Under the pieces are notes generated by a model. That model was not told where the DNA came from. It ran no database searches and worked only from the letters and a program-made list of their open reading frames with translations. Made by a program: the position numbers and the translations under genes. Shown here one piece after another: positions 36,466 to 49,700 of a stretch of DNA of 64,000 nt. The stretch covers positions 186,001-250,000 of the forward strand of contig JAMWFC010000131.1 in assembly GCA_027475525.1 (NCBI GenBank), in the 5' to 3' direction. Numbering within the stretch: position 1 is the first letter of the stretch; every line of letters starts with the position of its first letter. The DNA is from Macrolepiota albuminosa (taxonomy: Eukaryota > Basidiomycota > Agaricomycetes > Agaricales > Agaricaceae).

Positions 36466-38072
36466 TGTCAGGTTCTACTGAGTCAGGGGCTTTCTGAGAA
36501 AGCAACACCCTTTACAAGGCAGACTTGATCTATATGTACTTGGATGTCTGGACCTCTAAGCTATGCTTCAGGGTTCAAGATGCAAACAAGGAGTTTCTCA
36601 AATAAGAGACTTAGTCCAGATGTCAGAAGAAGTCAAAAGGAGGGTAGGGTTAGAATTAAGTCAAAAACTGGGGGTTCTAAAACAAGACCAGGATTAATGA
36701 ACTTTAAGTTGCAAAGTGCGTACTGTAGTACTTGGTGTAAGTATTACTATTAGTTCTGAGGCTTGCTGGTGTAGAGTATGACTTTCAATTCACACTGACT
36801 TGATGATAAACTTGATATATTAATATTTTGAGTTGCAAATTCTAATCTTCTGGAATGCAGAGAGTTCTCAATAAACTTCAGCATAAGCAATTCACTCTCT
36901 GGGAATCACCAAGCCTTTGCCTATCAATTGTCTGTCTATTCTCTACTAAACTTGGGCTATTTATACTGTTTTTCTGATGCACAAACCACTATCAACACAT
37001 GATTCTTTGTTGTAGACTCCCCAGCCTCTGAAACATATCTAATAGTCCAATTTCCCTTTTGGGAGGCCTGTTTTGGTGCCACCAGTTCTGCTATTCAACT
37101 TCTTGTTCCATCATTCTTCCAGATGTCTCTGATTGCCACTTCTCTATTTGCTTGAGCTCTATTTAGCACAATTCCATTCATAGATCCTTCTTTCTCCTTT
37201 TAGCACTTTCCTACATTCCATGCTTCTTTTCTTTCTCCTTTCAGTTGTGTTATTGTCAGATCTGATTTTTGATCCAGATCATCACAATTTGATCCTATTT
37301 TGTCACTTCTGCCAGCTTCTATGCTTTCTCTCCCTATTACAGTGGTTGGACTATTGTTGAGCTGATAGTTTGAGCTGGTCCCTGCTTATTGTTCTGTACT
37401 TTTCTGTGTATTTATTGGGGTGTTTTTGAAGATATAATTTGTTGAGACTGCTACCAGGAAGCTTACAGTTTTTAGCCCATAATTAAATGTTTATTTTGAC
37501 TTCTGGTGCATAGTGTTTCTCTGATTGCTGGTACAGCATTGTATCAGTACCAATCTCAAGAGCACGCATACAAGTCAAGCGTGTCAGTCAAAGCATGCCA
37601 GTCAGCACATATCAGTCAAAACCAAGGGCATACAAAGAATCAATGTAATATCAAGACTAGAGTACTATAAGTGAGTAGCTACTCTTAAGTACATGCAGGG
37701 GTTACTCCAGGTTTCTAAGAGGTTCCAAGATGTCTGGGGCAGTTCTGGAAGTTAATGGGCAGCAGTGGATAGAAGGGGATTGTATACCAGAGATTACACA
37801 TGTAGAATGCATGATCAATTGGTGCAGAGCGAAGGTCATGATGTATGATGCATAATAGCTGGGGTGATTGCCATGATCCAGTTGTTGATTGTGGGGCAAC
37901 AGCTGTGCTGGTGGATGGTTCCAGGGTTTGTAATGTGGAGTGTCAGGAGGCATGCTTGATAGTGGGGGTTGATGCACGTGATGGTGGAAGTTGTGTCGTA
38001 GGGTCAGCAGGAGAGTCTCAGATGGAGTTCTAGAGATGTCCTGTAGTGGTTCCAAGTAAAGAGGTCATGACA
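36466..38072 (-). mobile_element. LTR B, interrupted by solo LTR R1 copy B
   Basis: Segments 36466-36723 and 37551-38072 match solo LTR A in order, ending CATGACA. The sequence right of it (38073-38090) is a pyrimidine run, whose complement is the purine tract GAGAGGAGGGTGA. That tract marks this as a 3' LTR of a minus-strand element whose internal part lies to the right. No matching target duplication was found at the far side. Confidence 0.75.
36724..37546. mobile_element. solo LTR, family R1, copy B
   Basis: Inserted in LTR B with flanking GTAC (36720-36723 and 37547-37550). The uninterrupted sequence is visible in LTR A near 17740-17755. 823 bases, TGTAGTACTT...GTATCA. Confidence 0.88.
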
Positions 38073-39292
38073 TCACCCTCCTCTCAGCACTGAGACCCCC
38101 CAAGGCACACATTGTTGGTGGTCCAGACTGAGGGTCCAAGCATGGGAGCCAGGATCTTATATCCTGACACATAGCAAAATTTTTTTTTCAAACTATGTCA
38201 CATATGCTGTCACATTCTCTGATGCCCCTCTACAAATGAAGTTGCACCTCTGTTTGTGTGAGAGGCCCAGAATGTGAGGTACCAGCATTGGCTTGACTGC
38301 AAGCATGTAGCAGCGCTTATTCAGCAATATAAGTGTACTTGCACTATCTCACTTGTTACGATCAACTTCTCTTTTTTAAAACAATGTAACACCCCTGCCC
38401 TGGAGGCAGGCCCCTCCAAGGCAGTCCCAGTTGTCTCCTGGAGCTGGCTCTGGATGCAGGCACAAGTCTCTGGCATCTGCTTCTGAGGTGGGGTCTAGCC
38501 ATTTCATGCCCCCTCTTGTACAGATGACAGTGCAGCCTCACCCCATCCTCCCCCTCACTCTCACTTTGTCTCCTGTCACTTCTATTAGTCCAGGATAGCA
38601 CCCAGGACCATCTCAGTGGTTCTAGAGAATCTGTGTATTCTGCTGGCAGGCATAACACAGGTGGCATTCAAGCAGGCCCTGGAGAGGCACTAGGGTCTGC
38701 CTACCTACTCATGCCTGGTGTGTTAATAATAGGCTGGTAAGTGACTTTGTACCTCTATGTCTCCACTGATGCCCTGCTTCAGTGCATGCATGCATTGCAC
38801 TTGCAGGTTGGTGCCATGCTGTTTTGCACCTCCCCAAGTCTCTTATTCTAGAGAGACTCATTGGTATGTGAGGCATGTTGCTTGAACTACAAGCAATGCT
38901 CCATGTCAGCTCTGTGGAGGGGGTGTTGCATGTCATGGGAGCAGAGGTGGCTGCTCAAGTAGGTAACTCATAGAATGGGGGTGGAAGAGCAGAGCTGGAT
39001 TATGGAGTCAGAGGGGCATTAAAGGGGTCCAAAGGAGTTCAGACTGGAGAGGTGGCAACCAGCAGAGCCCCAGCAGTGTCGGAAGGTTCCAGGGGGAGGG
39101 GAGGTGGAGGCATCATCCAGGTAGGCAGTTGCAGTTGCCTGGTGGTACTGGTCATACACCGGTGATGATGCCAACTGTAGTTGGGTGTGATGGACGTATA
39201 TGCAGTACAATGCTGTCTCCAGCGCCTGGCATGCAGGGTTGTGAGGAGTCCTGACAGGGTCCTGGTATGCTTGAGCAGATGCAATAGGATGA
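38073..39292 (-). pseudogene. LTR-element internal remnants, minus strand
   Basis: Minus-strand fragments 38667-38362 (SEGEDGVRLHCHLYKRGHEM; ends QGCYIVLKKRS) and 38936-38709 (PSTELTWSIACSSSNMP) look like decayed gag or post-chromodomain pol text. The right end, about 39150-39292, matches in inverted form the leader at 62103-62235 (GCCAGGCGCTGGAGACGGCG type). The boundary between the two sources is not resolved. Confidence 0.5.
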
Positions 39293-40791
39293 TGTGCTAA
39301 ACGCTAGCGCCTCGGATGCTATCTAGCAAACAGTAAGTGTCAAAGTTTAAGCAAAGATATAAAGAGGAAAACAAATAGCGCAGTGTAATGTGCCCGTAGG
39401 TGGCACTGTAGACAATGAAGACAAGATAGACAAAGCTAGCGCCTAACTTAGTGATGGAGTTAGGCAGTGCTAGCACTATTTGAACGCTAAGTGTGTCAGG
39501 TTTCGCTGATGATGGGTGCACTCTGGGAGTAGCTGGCAGGGCTCTGGTGGTGCTCCGGGGTGTACACGGAGAGCCGGAGGTGAGGCTGGTAGAGGTGGAG
39601 TCCTGGGCTGAGTCCAAGACACAACAAAGTAGAGGTGGAGTTGGAAGGCAGAGAGACACTGAGGGAAAGGATTGAGGACAATCCAAGACCGGAAAACTGA
39701 GACTAAGACCAGGAGACAGAAGAGAAGAAAAAGTGAGACTTAAGACCAGGAGACTGAGTCAAAGGAAAACGAGTAGATTCAGCAAGTAGATAAATGAACA
39801 AGTGTAGAGACAAGAGTTATAGCAATATCAAGACTACCATAACGTACTACAAACTGCAAGTTAAATACTGGATGCTGGGTGAGCTCTGGGACCCCTGGGT
39901 AAGGTCCATGCCCTCCTCCATGTGGTGCATCCTGTGCGGTGTATTGTCTGGGTGTCAGTCCTCTGCGGCCATGTGGCTCCAGGGGTGTAAATGGGTTGCG
40001 GTGTATTGCCCAGGCTTGGGAGTGGTGCTGGGAGTGCGGCTTTGAGTGGGGGCAGCCTCTGGGCTTGATTGATTGAGGTTCAGGATGGCGTCTGGGGCAC
40101 GTGGTGCATTGGCTAGGCTTTGGGTCTTACTGGGGGGCTGGGCATCGGGCTCTGCTAGGCCGGCTTTGGCCAGGGTGGCATCGGATCTAGTCAGTCTTGG
40201 CCTGGTGTGTCCTGGGAACGTGCTGGGTGGGGAGGGCAAGTGGGTTTTGAAGGAGGGGTTTCAGACAAGAATTACTGGGGGGTCGGGGTGGCATAGGTGT
40301 GGTTCGTGACAAAGTGTAACTGGGTGCTTGAGAGGTTACAATTTGTTGTTATATACATGTTAAGTAGCTATTTTATATACTATGCACTACTTTCTATTTA
40401 AAGTATGTCCATTTGCAGCGCTACCATCTAGCACCTCTCCTCATAATTGTAGCTAATGGCCACTTGTCAACAGCATCTTATAGCATATGGGTGATGGGGA
40501 CCAACGGCAACTTTAAAACTACTTAGAAATTGTATGAGTCTGCTCACTTTTTAATGCAATCTGATTGGTCAGGCCTCTTTGGGGTATGGTCAGAAAATCC
40601 TCGACAGATGCCATGAGCACTAATCCCAGCGCTAAACATTGTAATCTCTTCTGATGGATTTGAATGTTGAGTTTGCCTGTATTCTGTCTTGTTGTTATTG
40701 ATTCTTTTAGACTTCTGATTGAGGTGTCTCGGTGATTGACAGCACCAACTGTTAACTCTTTTTAATATTGATTGGGGTTTGGTCAGAGTCA
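39293..40791 (-). other. 676-base promoter-like block, copy 1, split by a solo LTR
   Basis: Inverted copy of 61427-62102. Without the inserted 818-base LTR and its 5-base duplication, the length is exactly 676, equal to the other copy. TGACTCTGACC starts and a GC(A/G)CA ends the block, LTR-like termini. But the similarity to the other copy continues on both sides, into a gene tail at 40792-41040 and a leader at 39160-39292, so it may be an internal promoter region rather than an LTR. Confidence 0.7.
39494..40311. mobile_element. solo LTR, 818 bases, with TSD AAGTG
   Basis: TGTCAGGTTTCGCTG...TTCGTGACA, with inverted TGTCA/TGACA ends. Flanked by AAGTG at 39489-39493 and 40312-40316. The empty site is visible at 61898-61912 in the complementary copy (GTTACACTTAGCGTTC). 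Related to the solo LTR at 45806-57877. Confidence 0.95.
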
Positions 40792-41040
40792 ACTTTCACT
40801 GTTGTGCTAGTGCTATGAGTTCTGAGCCTCCTAAATTCTTAAAGTAAATGGATAGAATGTGCCGAGGGACTAATAATTAGTGATGAAGTTGACTGAGTAA
40901 GCCCTGCAATAAAGTGTCAGTGCTATGGCTTATTCTGTATCCAAACTGGTTGCTTGAATCTCTAGTATGTCAAGTGCCAGTCAACCTGTAATGTCCCTTG
41001 ATGTGCTCAGCCTGAGTAGAAGCCTATCACCAGACAACAT
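40792..41040 (-). pseudogene. 3' tail of the accessory gene family (copy 1)
   Basis: The complement of this stretch aligns with 61175-61426, including ATAGGCTTCTACTC-GGCTGAGC and CATCAAGGGACATTA phrases. That region encodes DRLLLGLSASRDIIG at the end of the intact-looking gene copy. Only the tail is left here; the rest is replaced by plus-strand coding DNA from about 41040. Confidence 0.75.
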
Positions 41041-41990
41041 GGGCCAGGGCAAGCAAGAGGTTTGGAGGGTGCCTGGACAAAGAGAAGAGGCAGGCATTGC
41101 CTAGCCCCTCTCCAGCGCCATCTAAGAGGACATGGCCTGCCCTGAGGTTGCCACCCTCTCCCTGCTGGCTATCTCCTGTGGTTTTTTCTCCTCTGTCAGG
41201 GAGGCCCCTAGATGCAGATTTGGAGTGCCTGCAAGAGTGCCTGGAGCAGGCAGAGAGGGATAGGAGGGAGCTTGCTGACCAGCACCAGGTCATAGGAAGG
41301 CTCTTCCAGGGGATCTGAGTATTCTTGGCACACAGTGAGGAGGGGGTGAGACAGGAGGCAGCAGCCTGGAGATGGGTGGAGGAGGATCAGAGAACCTTGG
41401 TTTGGAAGCAAGGGGCAGCAATAGTTGTCTGAGAGAAGCTGGAGACAGAGCAAGATGCATTGCAGACATGTTTGAAGCAGAGGACGAGGTGTCTGGAGTA
41501 AGCTCCTGGAGGCTCTGCTGCAGGATGTTGTAGTTGCATGCATGGCCTCACTAAGTGAGTCCCCACTTTTCTGGGTGTTTCTGTATTGACATCTTCAGAT
41601 TGGGCCTGGAAGCACCAATTGCTCCTGGACAAGGCAGCTGCAGCATTTGCTTTGTTGCAGGAAGAGAAACAACCCAAGTTGACAATTCCTAGGGTAGAGT
41701 GGGGCCTTGATCTGCTGGGGAGGGTGGTAGTTGCACACTGGTGTAGGAATGCCCCTGCTCTGGAGACATGGTTTGAGTGAGTTCTAGATGAGGGTGAGCC
41801 GCTCCTGTCCTGGGATAGGTTGGTGGAGGAAGCATCATGGGAACATGTCTTGGAGGAGAGGGAGAAGGAGGGACCTCAGGGTTGGCTGGTGGGGCCCAGG
41901 GAGAGGGAGGGGGGAAGCAAGGGGGGTTGGGGGCCCTACATTAGCTATATCTTCTTGTTTTTTCTTGGCACCATTGCCATATCCTGTAGT
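41040..41990 (+). pseudogene. decayed coiled-coil protein of the transposon-linked fungal type
   Basis: Plus-strand reading: LECLQECLEQAERDRRELAD (41217-41280), a stop, SEEGVRQEAAAWRWVEEDQR, a stop, EKLETEQDALQTCLKQRTR, then DWAWKHQLLLDKAAAAFALL (41595-41655) and EEASWEHVLEEREKEG. High Glu, Leu, Gln and Arg with heptad spacing indicates a coiled coil. Similar long coiled-coil proteins are common beside Ty3/gypsy elements in agaricomycetes (general recollection). Several stops. It ends tail to tail with gypsy-1 pol. Confidence 0.6.
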
Positions 41991-42212
41991 ATAGATAATG
42001 TAGTTATAAGTAAAATATATATACTTGTCCTTTGAGGACTAGAATTTTGGGATATGTAGTGTAAGAGAGACGAGCTGTAAGCTGAAAGTGTGTTTCTAGC
42101 ATAGATTTCCCTAGACACTATCATGGAGGGAATGACTCCTAGAGTGTAGAAGTATCAGAAAGAGTGAAATATTAAACAAGAATAACAAGAAGTATATGCA
42201 GGAGTTGAATCT

Positions 42213-45200
42213 CTATAAAATCCAGAGGTAGGAGTTATGCCTACTACTGCTGTCTGTGGTTCCTGCACTTAGAGAAAGCATTTCCTGGGTGGTGCTGTTC
42301 AAAATCCCAGAGTTTGTTGAGGGCCTCCTCAAGGTTGCAGTGCAGTTCCCAAGTGTCATCTTCTGGGGCATACCCCTTCCATTGTACAAGAAAGTGGGGT
42401 TGTCCACAGATGTCCTGGGAATTGAGAATATCTTTGACTTTGTAGTGATATTTGTCCTCATCCTCAACTGGAAGAGGGGGTTCAGGCATTGTTTGGGAAA
42501 GAAGTCTAGGGGGTGTTGCTCCAGGAGGTGGATGCGGAAGACTGGGTGCAGACCTTTGAGTCTCAGAGAGAGTTTGATCTTGTAGGCATGGGATGAGACT
42601 TTTTTCAAGATCTTAAATGGGCCAAGGCACTTGTGATCAAGTTTCAGAAAGGGCTGACAGGTGTGGAAGTGGCGTCAATTTAACTATACCTTTGTTCTGG
42701 GGGCCCAATCAGAGGTGTCTTCCCATTTTTGGTCAGCATGTTTCATATAGGCCTGGTTTGCAACATTGATATTGTCCCAGGGGAACTTGTGAAGGGCCAG
42801 AGATTCTAGGCAACTTTGTGGGTGGCATGTGACAAGATGTTCTGGAGCAAGAGGGTCAGCGGAGGGTGGTACCCTTTGTTGGCAAAGAAGGGCAATACCT
42901 TGGTAGCAGAGTGTGGTGTGTTGTTGTAGGTGAACTCAGCTAGGGGGAGCTCAGCATGCCAGTTGTCCTGCAAGTAGTTGATGTATAGATGGAGGTACTG
43001 CTCAAGGGATTGGTTGACTCTTTTGGTTTGGCCATTGGTCTCCAGGTAGTAGGTGGTAGAGAGGTTAGTTTTTACTTCAAGGGCCTTATACAAGGAGGTC
43101 CAAAACTTGGACACAAAGAGCAGGCCATAATCAGAGACTATATCATCTAGGAGTCTATATTTGGCAAAGACATGCTTAGCAGTGTCCATGGTGTGACAGA
43201 GTAGGAAAATGCCCTGCTTGGTTAGCCTACACACAACAATGAGAATAGCATTGAACCCTTCTGATTTGGGAAGTTTAATGATGTAGTCCATGGATATGGA
43301 GGATCAGAGGCATTGTCCAACCAGCAAGGGTTTCAGCAGTTCATAGGGCTGGTGTCAGGGGACCTTGGCCTAGAGGCAGGGTTTGCATGATCAAATGTAG
43401 CAGGTCACGTCCTTCTTCAACCCTGGCCAGAAGTAAGTTTGAGAGACAAGCTGAAGGGTTTTACATATCTCAGAGTGTCCCCAGAGCTTGTGATTATAGT
43501 GCTGGCAATAGACATTGAATTGAAGTCAGGTGCAATCTAGGACATAGATGTGGCCATTCTGGAGAAGGAGCTTTTTGTCAGGAAATAAGAAGAAGATGGG
43601 GTCCAGGCTAATGCTGTCAAGGGGGTTGCAGAGATTGTGATTGGTGAAGTACTTGTCTTGGAGAGCATGGTAGATCTGGCTCAAGGTTCCTTCATTGTTT
43701 AGAATCAGTATAGTATTTAGATATTTGAGAGGAATCACCATGCAATGGTTGAATGCACTGCGTTCCACCTCAAATGATTTCTTGGAGTAGATGCCAGATT
43801 ATTGGGTAAGCATGTCAGGCTTAGCCCCAAGTTGTCCTGGGCAGTACTGGATTATGAAATCATATCCCAAGAGGACTTCAAACCACTGGGCCTGACATTG
43901 GCTGAGCTGCTTGGTTGTGGTGAAGTACTGGAGGTTGTTGTAATCCAAGTAGATCTGAATCTGGTGTCAGGCTCCTTTGAGATAGGCATGCCATTGCTTG
44001 AAGGCCTCAACAATGGTGAGGAGTTCCTTGTCATAGATATCATAGTTGAGCTCAGCATTGATCATAGACTGGGTGTAGAAGGCAACTGGCTGGGGTTTTC
44101 CACTATCAGGTCCCATCTGTAAGAGGATCTCAGCGATGGCATAGTCAGAGGTATCACATTCTAGGATGATTGGGAGGGTAGAGTCATAGTGCTGGAGTAC
44201 AGGGGCAGCTGTGAAAGCCTCCTTGATCAGATTAAAGATGCTCTGGCACTTACTATCCCAGTTCCACATGATGTCCTTGCATGTGAGCCAGTTGAGGGGC
44301 TTTGTGATACTGGAGTAGTTGTCTATGAATCTCTGGTAGAAGTTAGCAAAACCCAGAAAAGACTGTACTTCCTTGACGTTCTGGGGTTGTGGCCAGTTGA
44401 CAATGGTCTCAACCTTGTAGAGGTCTATGCAAACACCGTTTGGAGACATGATGATGCTGAGATACTCAACCTCCTTGGTGTGGAACAAGCACTTCTTGGG
44501 CTTGGCATAGAAATTGTGTTCCCAGAGGCATTCAAGGACTTGCCAGACATACTTCTGGTGATCTTTCTTTGAGTCAGAATAGATGAGGATGTCATCCAGG
44601 TAGATGATGACAAAGACATCACTTATGTTGTGGAAGATGTTGTTCATGAAGTATTGGAACATGGCAGGAGAGTTAGTCATTCCAAAAGGCATTACAAAAT
44701 ACTCAAACAGACCATACTGCATAGGGAATGTGGTTTTCCACTCATGTCCCAGAGCAATATGGATGTTATTATAACCAGAGCAGAGGTCAATCTTTGTGTA
44801 GAACTTGGCACTATGGAGTTGGTTGACCAGATTGCCAATGAGCAGGAGCAGGTATCAGTTCTTTTTAATGATCTTATTGAGTCCTCAATAATCAACACAA
44901 AGTCAGAGTGAGCCATCTTTCTTCTTAGTGAATAGGACTGGAGCTTCAGTGGTGGAAGCTGAGGGGCAGATAAACCCTTTTCCAAGCATTTCATTGAGGT
45001 AGTCCTTGAGGGCATGGAGTTCAACTTCTGACATGTTGTATACTTTGCCAAAGGGTGGGGAGGACTCTTCCTTGAGGTTGATTGTATGGTCATAAGAGTG
45101 GTGAGGGGGAATTTCCTTGGCATCTCCTTCAGAGAATACATCAGCAAATTCATGGTACTCTGGAGAAACTAATTCTTGTAAGATCTGCTCCTTAGTTTTT

Positions 45201-45805
45201 CTCTCTGGGAGATAGTATCTGTTTGCAAGTGTTCCTCTGAGAGAGAGGGCAAAGTGTGTAACTGGAACGTGGGGGTCCCTTCCTGCATGAGATAGGTGAA
45301 GAGGATGGCCTCAATGATTTTAATGTTGAGTGCCTCTGAGTCAATCAGGGATATTGGTCTGCAAGTTGGAATGAGAGTGGTGTATGTTTGAGACTGGTTT
45401 GGGTAATTCAGGCCCCTGTACTTGTTCTGAGGAATGTTGGGGCATCGGTCAGGGGTTTTGCAGACTTGGGCAATTGTTGAGGCTAGGGTCGAGGGCATCT
45501 GGCTGGAAGGCATGAGATTGGTTCTGGAGTTCAGAGTTTTGAGCGTCAGATTGCTTTCAAGGGCCCAGAGGTGTACAGCAGTTGTTGGGTGGTTCTTGGG
45601 TCTTGGGAACATCATAGTGAGCATCCTCCAGTTGATGTTGGTGTTTGTGTTCTGTAGCCAGAGTAGTCTCAACACAAGTGGGGTCAAGTTATGAAGTATT
45701 CTGATGTGAATTTGAAGCTGTTGTCCAGGGTCATGTGTTCTGATTAAGACCTTTTAATAGGGCTGGAAGAAGAGGGGGTGCCATCAAGCCACTGCAGGCT
45801 GAGAG
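42213..45805 (-). pseudogene. gypsy-1 pol (Ty3 chromovirus), main part
   Basis: From right to left: end of protease (LQWLDGTPSSSSPIKRS, about 45740-45790; PLVLRLLWLQNTNTNINW), then the RT region (FICPSASTTEAPVL, about 44950; KIDLCSGYNNIHIA; VIIYLDDILIYSDS near 44590-44620). RNase H near 44170 (LECDTSDYAIAEILLQ). Integrase: HYNHKLWGHSEICKTL, SCKPCL (zinc region, 43380-43500), SMDYIIKLP, DIVSDYGLLF and NGQTKRVNQSLEQYL for the DDE core. A C-terminal chromodomain (ILNSQDICGQPHFLVQWKGY, about 42360-42430) identifies a chromovirus. Many stops; VDY-stop-GLN near 44880 is a CGA to TGA change. Its upstream protease half is at 57878-58030. Confidence 0.92.
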
Positions 45806-46545
45806 TGAAAGGTTCTGCTGACAACGGAGGCCTCCAGAGGCAAGCAGGTCCTTACTAGGCAGACTCAAAGTCTACAGAGTGTCTCCAGGTAACAGAAGAT
45901 GAGTTCCAGAGTGTGGTGGGGGTGCAAGGGTGCTACAGAGTGCCAGAGTTTGTAGGGAGAGGTGGAGCAGGATCCTGGGCTAAGTCCAGAATATGGGGTA
46001 GGGAGAGGTGGAGAGTAACAGGAGATGATTAGAGGGGGAGACTAAGATTGGGAGACTGAGACTGAAACCAGGAGACTGAGTTAGGATTGAAGTGAGACTT
46101 TAGAAGACCAGGAAACTTGAGAGAGTAAGAAGATAGAGTGAGTAGATGTTACGAGACAGACAAGAGAGTATAGAGACAGGAGTTATAGCAATATCAAGAC
46201 TACCCTTAGCGTACTACTGGCTACCAGCTATATACCTGTGGCAGCTATGGTCCATGTCATCCAGGTGAGCTCCAGGGCTAGGTTCCATGTGGTCAGTCCT
46301 GTGTGTTGTATTGTTTGGGTGTGAGTTCTGTGCGGCGTATTGTCCAGGTATGGGTGTGGCGCCGGGAGATCGGTTGGGGCTCATGAGCAGCTGTAGGGCT
46401 GAGTGTTGGAAGGGGTTAGCCGGGGTCCATGGCAGAGAGTTGACTGTCGGAGGTGATTGGTGGGGCCCAGAGCCTGGGGTCAAGTGCTGGTGCGGGTGGC
46501 CTGGTCGGATAACAAGGGCAGGGTTTGGGGCTCATGTAGTGTGCC

Positions 46546-46719
46546 TGTAACCATTGGTCACAAGCTAGAACAATCTTGTGTGTATCACACAGTGCTGAAT
46601 CAGACCGCAATATTGTATTGACTAGAACTAGAGTGAATACAAGATATTCTCTTATATAATACTCTATTGAATGCATATGGCATCATTGACGCTAGTAACA
46701 AGTGTGATGCTCCATTACA
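46546..46719 (-). repeat. gypsy-2 3' LTR
   Basis: 174 bases, differs from the partner LTR at a modest number of sites, mostly transitions (for example GACCGCAATATTG against GACCACAGTATCG). Confidence 0.93.
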
Positions 46720-49700
46720 TACCCCCCAATAAGACCAAATACTCGGTCTTAGGAGAGGAGTTGAAGTGAAATGGAGGATGCATGGTAGTGCAACCAGTAG
46801 GCAAAGACGTGCTTCACATCGCTGCAAAATGTTAGTATCATGTGTCTTTCTGAACACGGAATCTTGCAGTCTCTTAGCAGACAGGTGCGCATACAACGTA
46901 AGCAGCCCAAAAATATAAAATTCAAAATAAAGCAAAAACAAGTGACTCCTCCTCTGAGTCTGCTGTATATATACACTACTCTGGAGTGTGTGTCAGCATG
47001 AACTTATTGAGTGCTTTACTCAGAGTTACCTAAATAAAAAATATGAGTCTATGACCCGTCTGATGGTGCTCCCACAACCATGCCTGTCTCTGTCACCATT
47101 GACTTCTCCTCCAGTGTGACATTAATCGTGGGAGGGGGAGGCACCGATTCCATCCTTGGTGGGGTTATGGGCCCCTCAACTGCAGATGTGTCTACCACCA
47201 TAGACTCAGTTAGTGCGATGTTAATTGCTGAAGCAATGGTGGGTAGCATACCATGCGCTGCCATGCGTTTTAAGAGATTGACCTGATTCAGGTCCATGCC
47301 AATAAAATAATAGAGGCCATTGGCCTCAGGGTTTTTGGAAAGACAACTTTCTTTGTTGTGCTTGAACATCAGACAATAATGATTGTCTTCAGTCATCTCC
47401 CACCATCCATCCCATTGTGGGATTGCAGGAGGGGTGCCATATTTGTTCAAGCGCTCCATGCGCTTGTCATTGATTTGTCAGAAGATGTCCATAGACATTG
47501 TGGGGGCATGGAACTGCTGTTCCAGGAAGACCACTCCATATGTATACGCATGGTCCACCCAGTTGGGCGGTATCCAGTTATGTAACAAGATGTGTAATGC
47601 GTCATCGTCGGAGAAGTTCTGTGCAAAATCATCAGGCACATGAATGGGGTGGAGTTCCAGCTGTGGCCCTCTCTGGGGCTCAAATTGCTAGTCGGGGAAC
47701 ATTGCGTTATATGAGGCAATTGCCTCACAATAAAGACCTGGGCAGGCCATGATGAGAGTCATGCGCTGCACCATCACAGGCTTGGCTGCGCTGTTAGCGC
47801 AGAGAGCTTGGCATAATGCAAACCCAAAGAGGGTTTGCCAGTGCATGTGGTATGCGTGATCAACTGTGCAATGCCCTGATAGGTGTTCTCCAGCCCAGGA
47901 TGACCAAAGACCAGCGTGTACTGTGCAAGCTGCTCCAGGTCAAATGGCATGGCTGGGTCTTGAGCATGCATTATGTGCAGCGCAGTAGTTCCATCATCTT
48001 TCATGTGCAAAAAGTGCCCCAGAATGTGTTGGCGCTCAACAAGTGCAAGGTCGTCAGCTCCTTGCATAGGGCTGACAAGGTTCTGATAGCAAGGGTCCAT
48101 CATCAGGAGCCTCATCGTATGGTCATGCAGAGACTCATCTGTTTGCTGCATGAACATCTGGAGCTCTGTAATAAGCAAATATGCAGTTGTTCTATTGCGT
48201 CAAGAGGCGTGTGGGTTTGAGTAATATTTATAAAGCTGGTCAAGCTCTAATGGGGTGCAGAAAAGACCATGAAGGGAGAACTTATATATCACAGTGGCAG
48301 GTATGCCTGCACGGTGCCCAGAAGCAAACTCATAAGCCACTGCCCAATTGGCCTTGACTCCCAACAACACCATATTCGAATAATACGAATAATAGATGCA
48401 GTGGCTAAGTGCTCCTCTAAAGCACAAGTTCATCTGCTCAATGTCAAGCAGGCCCCACACCTTCACCCCCAATCCATCAGGGATCTTCCCTGAGAACTCA
48501 TCCTTGGCCCTATATTTCAGGGCCTGCAACTCCTTGGCACAATTCACCTTTTTCTTTGCAATGCACTGATTGCGCAATACTCATTGGAATCAGTCTGCTG
48601 CTGATTCTCCTTCCTCACCCTCCTTCTCGTGCTCCGAGCTCAACTCTCTGTAGCCACTCTTGTTGGACAAGAACACAACTGGCGCTTTGCCTTTTCCAGG
48701 CATCAGTGGATTTCTTGAGGTTGCCACCAGACCATCGTATTGCTCTGGAGAGTGAGGGTCGGTGGTCAAGATGACCATGGAATTGTGTGCCTGCAGTGCA
48801 GGCACGGTAATGGGCAACAAAAATAACATCAAGACTTTCCCAGCGTTAGCAGGAATGCTGGCTGGAAACTCTATCAACTTCAGTTTGGAGGCATTGAGAG
48901 GCAGCTTGCAGCTGCAACATTGATGTGAAGGCCCTGACTTGGCCAGGGCAGACGGTTTGAATGGTGGCTGGACCACTGGAGGGGCAGGCGCATTTTGCGC
49001 CAAAGTTCTCTCTCCAGGCTCAGCATGAGGGATGTTCTGCATGGGCGCTTGTGGCGCCACAGTGATAGATTTGGACCCCATAGGTGGGGCCCAAGACAAT
49101 GCGGTTTCCTGCTGACCCAGAGACAGTCCTGCCAGAGGCTCACTGACTGCAGCCAGCGACTCTGAGGAGGCCTGAGGGGCCAGGGCGATTAGCCACAATG
49201 ACAAGGCCATGGGCTGAGCAGGCTGCTCAGGGTGCACTGATTGCACGGCTGATGGCATCCTAGCCTGTAGAGGGTTGACCAATCGAATGGGCTGATATTT
49301 GGCCCTCTTGACCTCGGTGATTGGTTCCTTGAATGTAGACAGTTTGCGCTTAGATGCATGTTTGAACTGTTCCAGTGCTGCAACGTGCTGCCTCTTATTA
49401 GCTCGATCTGATCAAGCAATCCCTCCATCACCATCATGGCCAGACTGTCCTGCAGGAAGGACGCAGTTGCAGGGACTGGCTGTTCCACTGCTTCTATTCT
49501 GCTCAGGAGTGTGTCTGGCACTGCTAACTCCTGCGCTTGTGGCACAGGTTCCACATACAACTCTGCCACAGGCCAATGCACCCATGGTACTGATGGCAGC
49601 CCCATCACCACACCTGCATATGTTGGTATCAACACAAACAAGTGCGACAATGGTTCCTGGTAATAGCACTTATGGCATGTGCTGTCCTCCAGGCGCTCAT

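Noticed and set aside
36238..36528. Plus-strand frame of 96 codons
   Set aside because: It crosses the junction of the Helitron relic and LTR B, so it cannot be one gene.
39293..40791. Calling the 676-base block a certain LTR
   Set aside because: Termini look LTR-like, but homology between the two copies continues on both sides, which an independently inserted LTR would not show.
43802..44911. Plus-strand frames across gypsy-1 RT
   Set aside because: Antisense shadows of the reverse transcriptase and RNase H on the minus strand.
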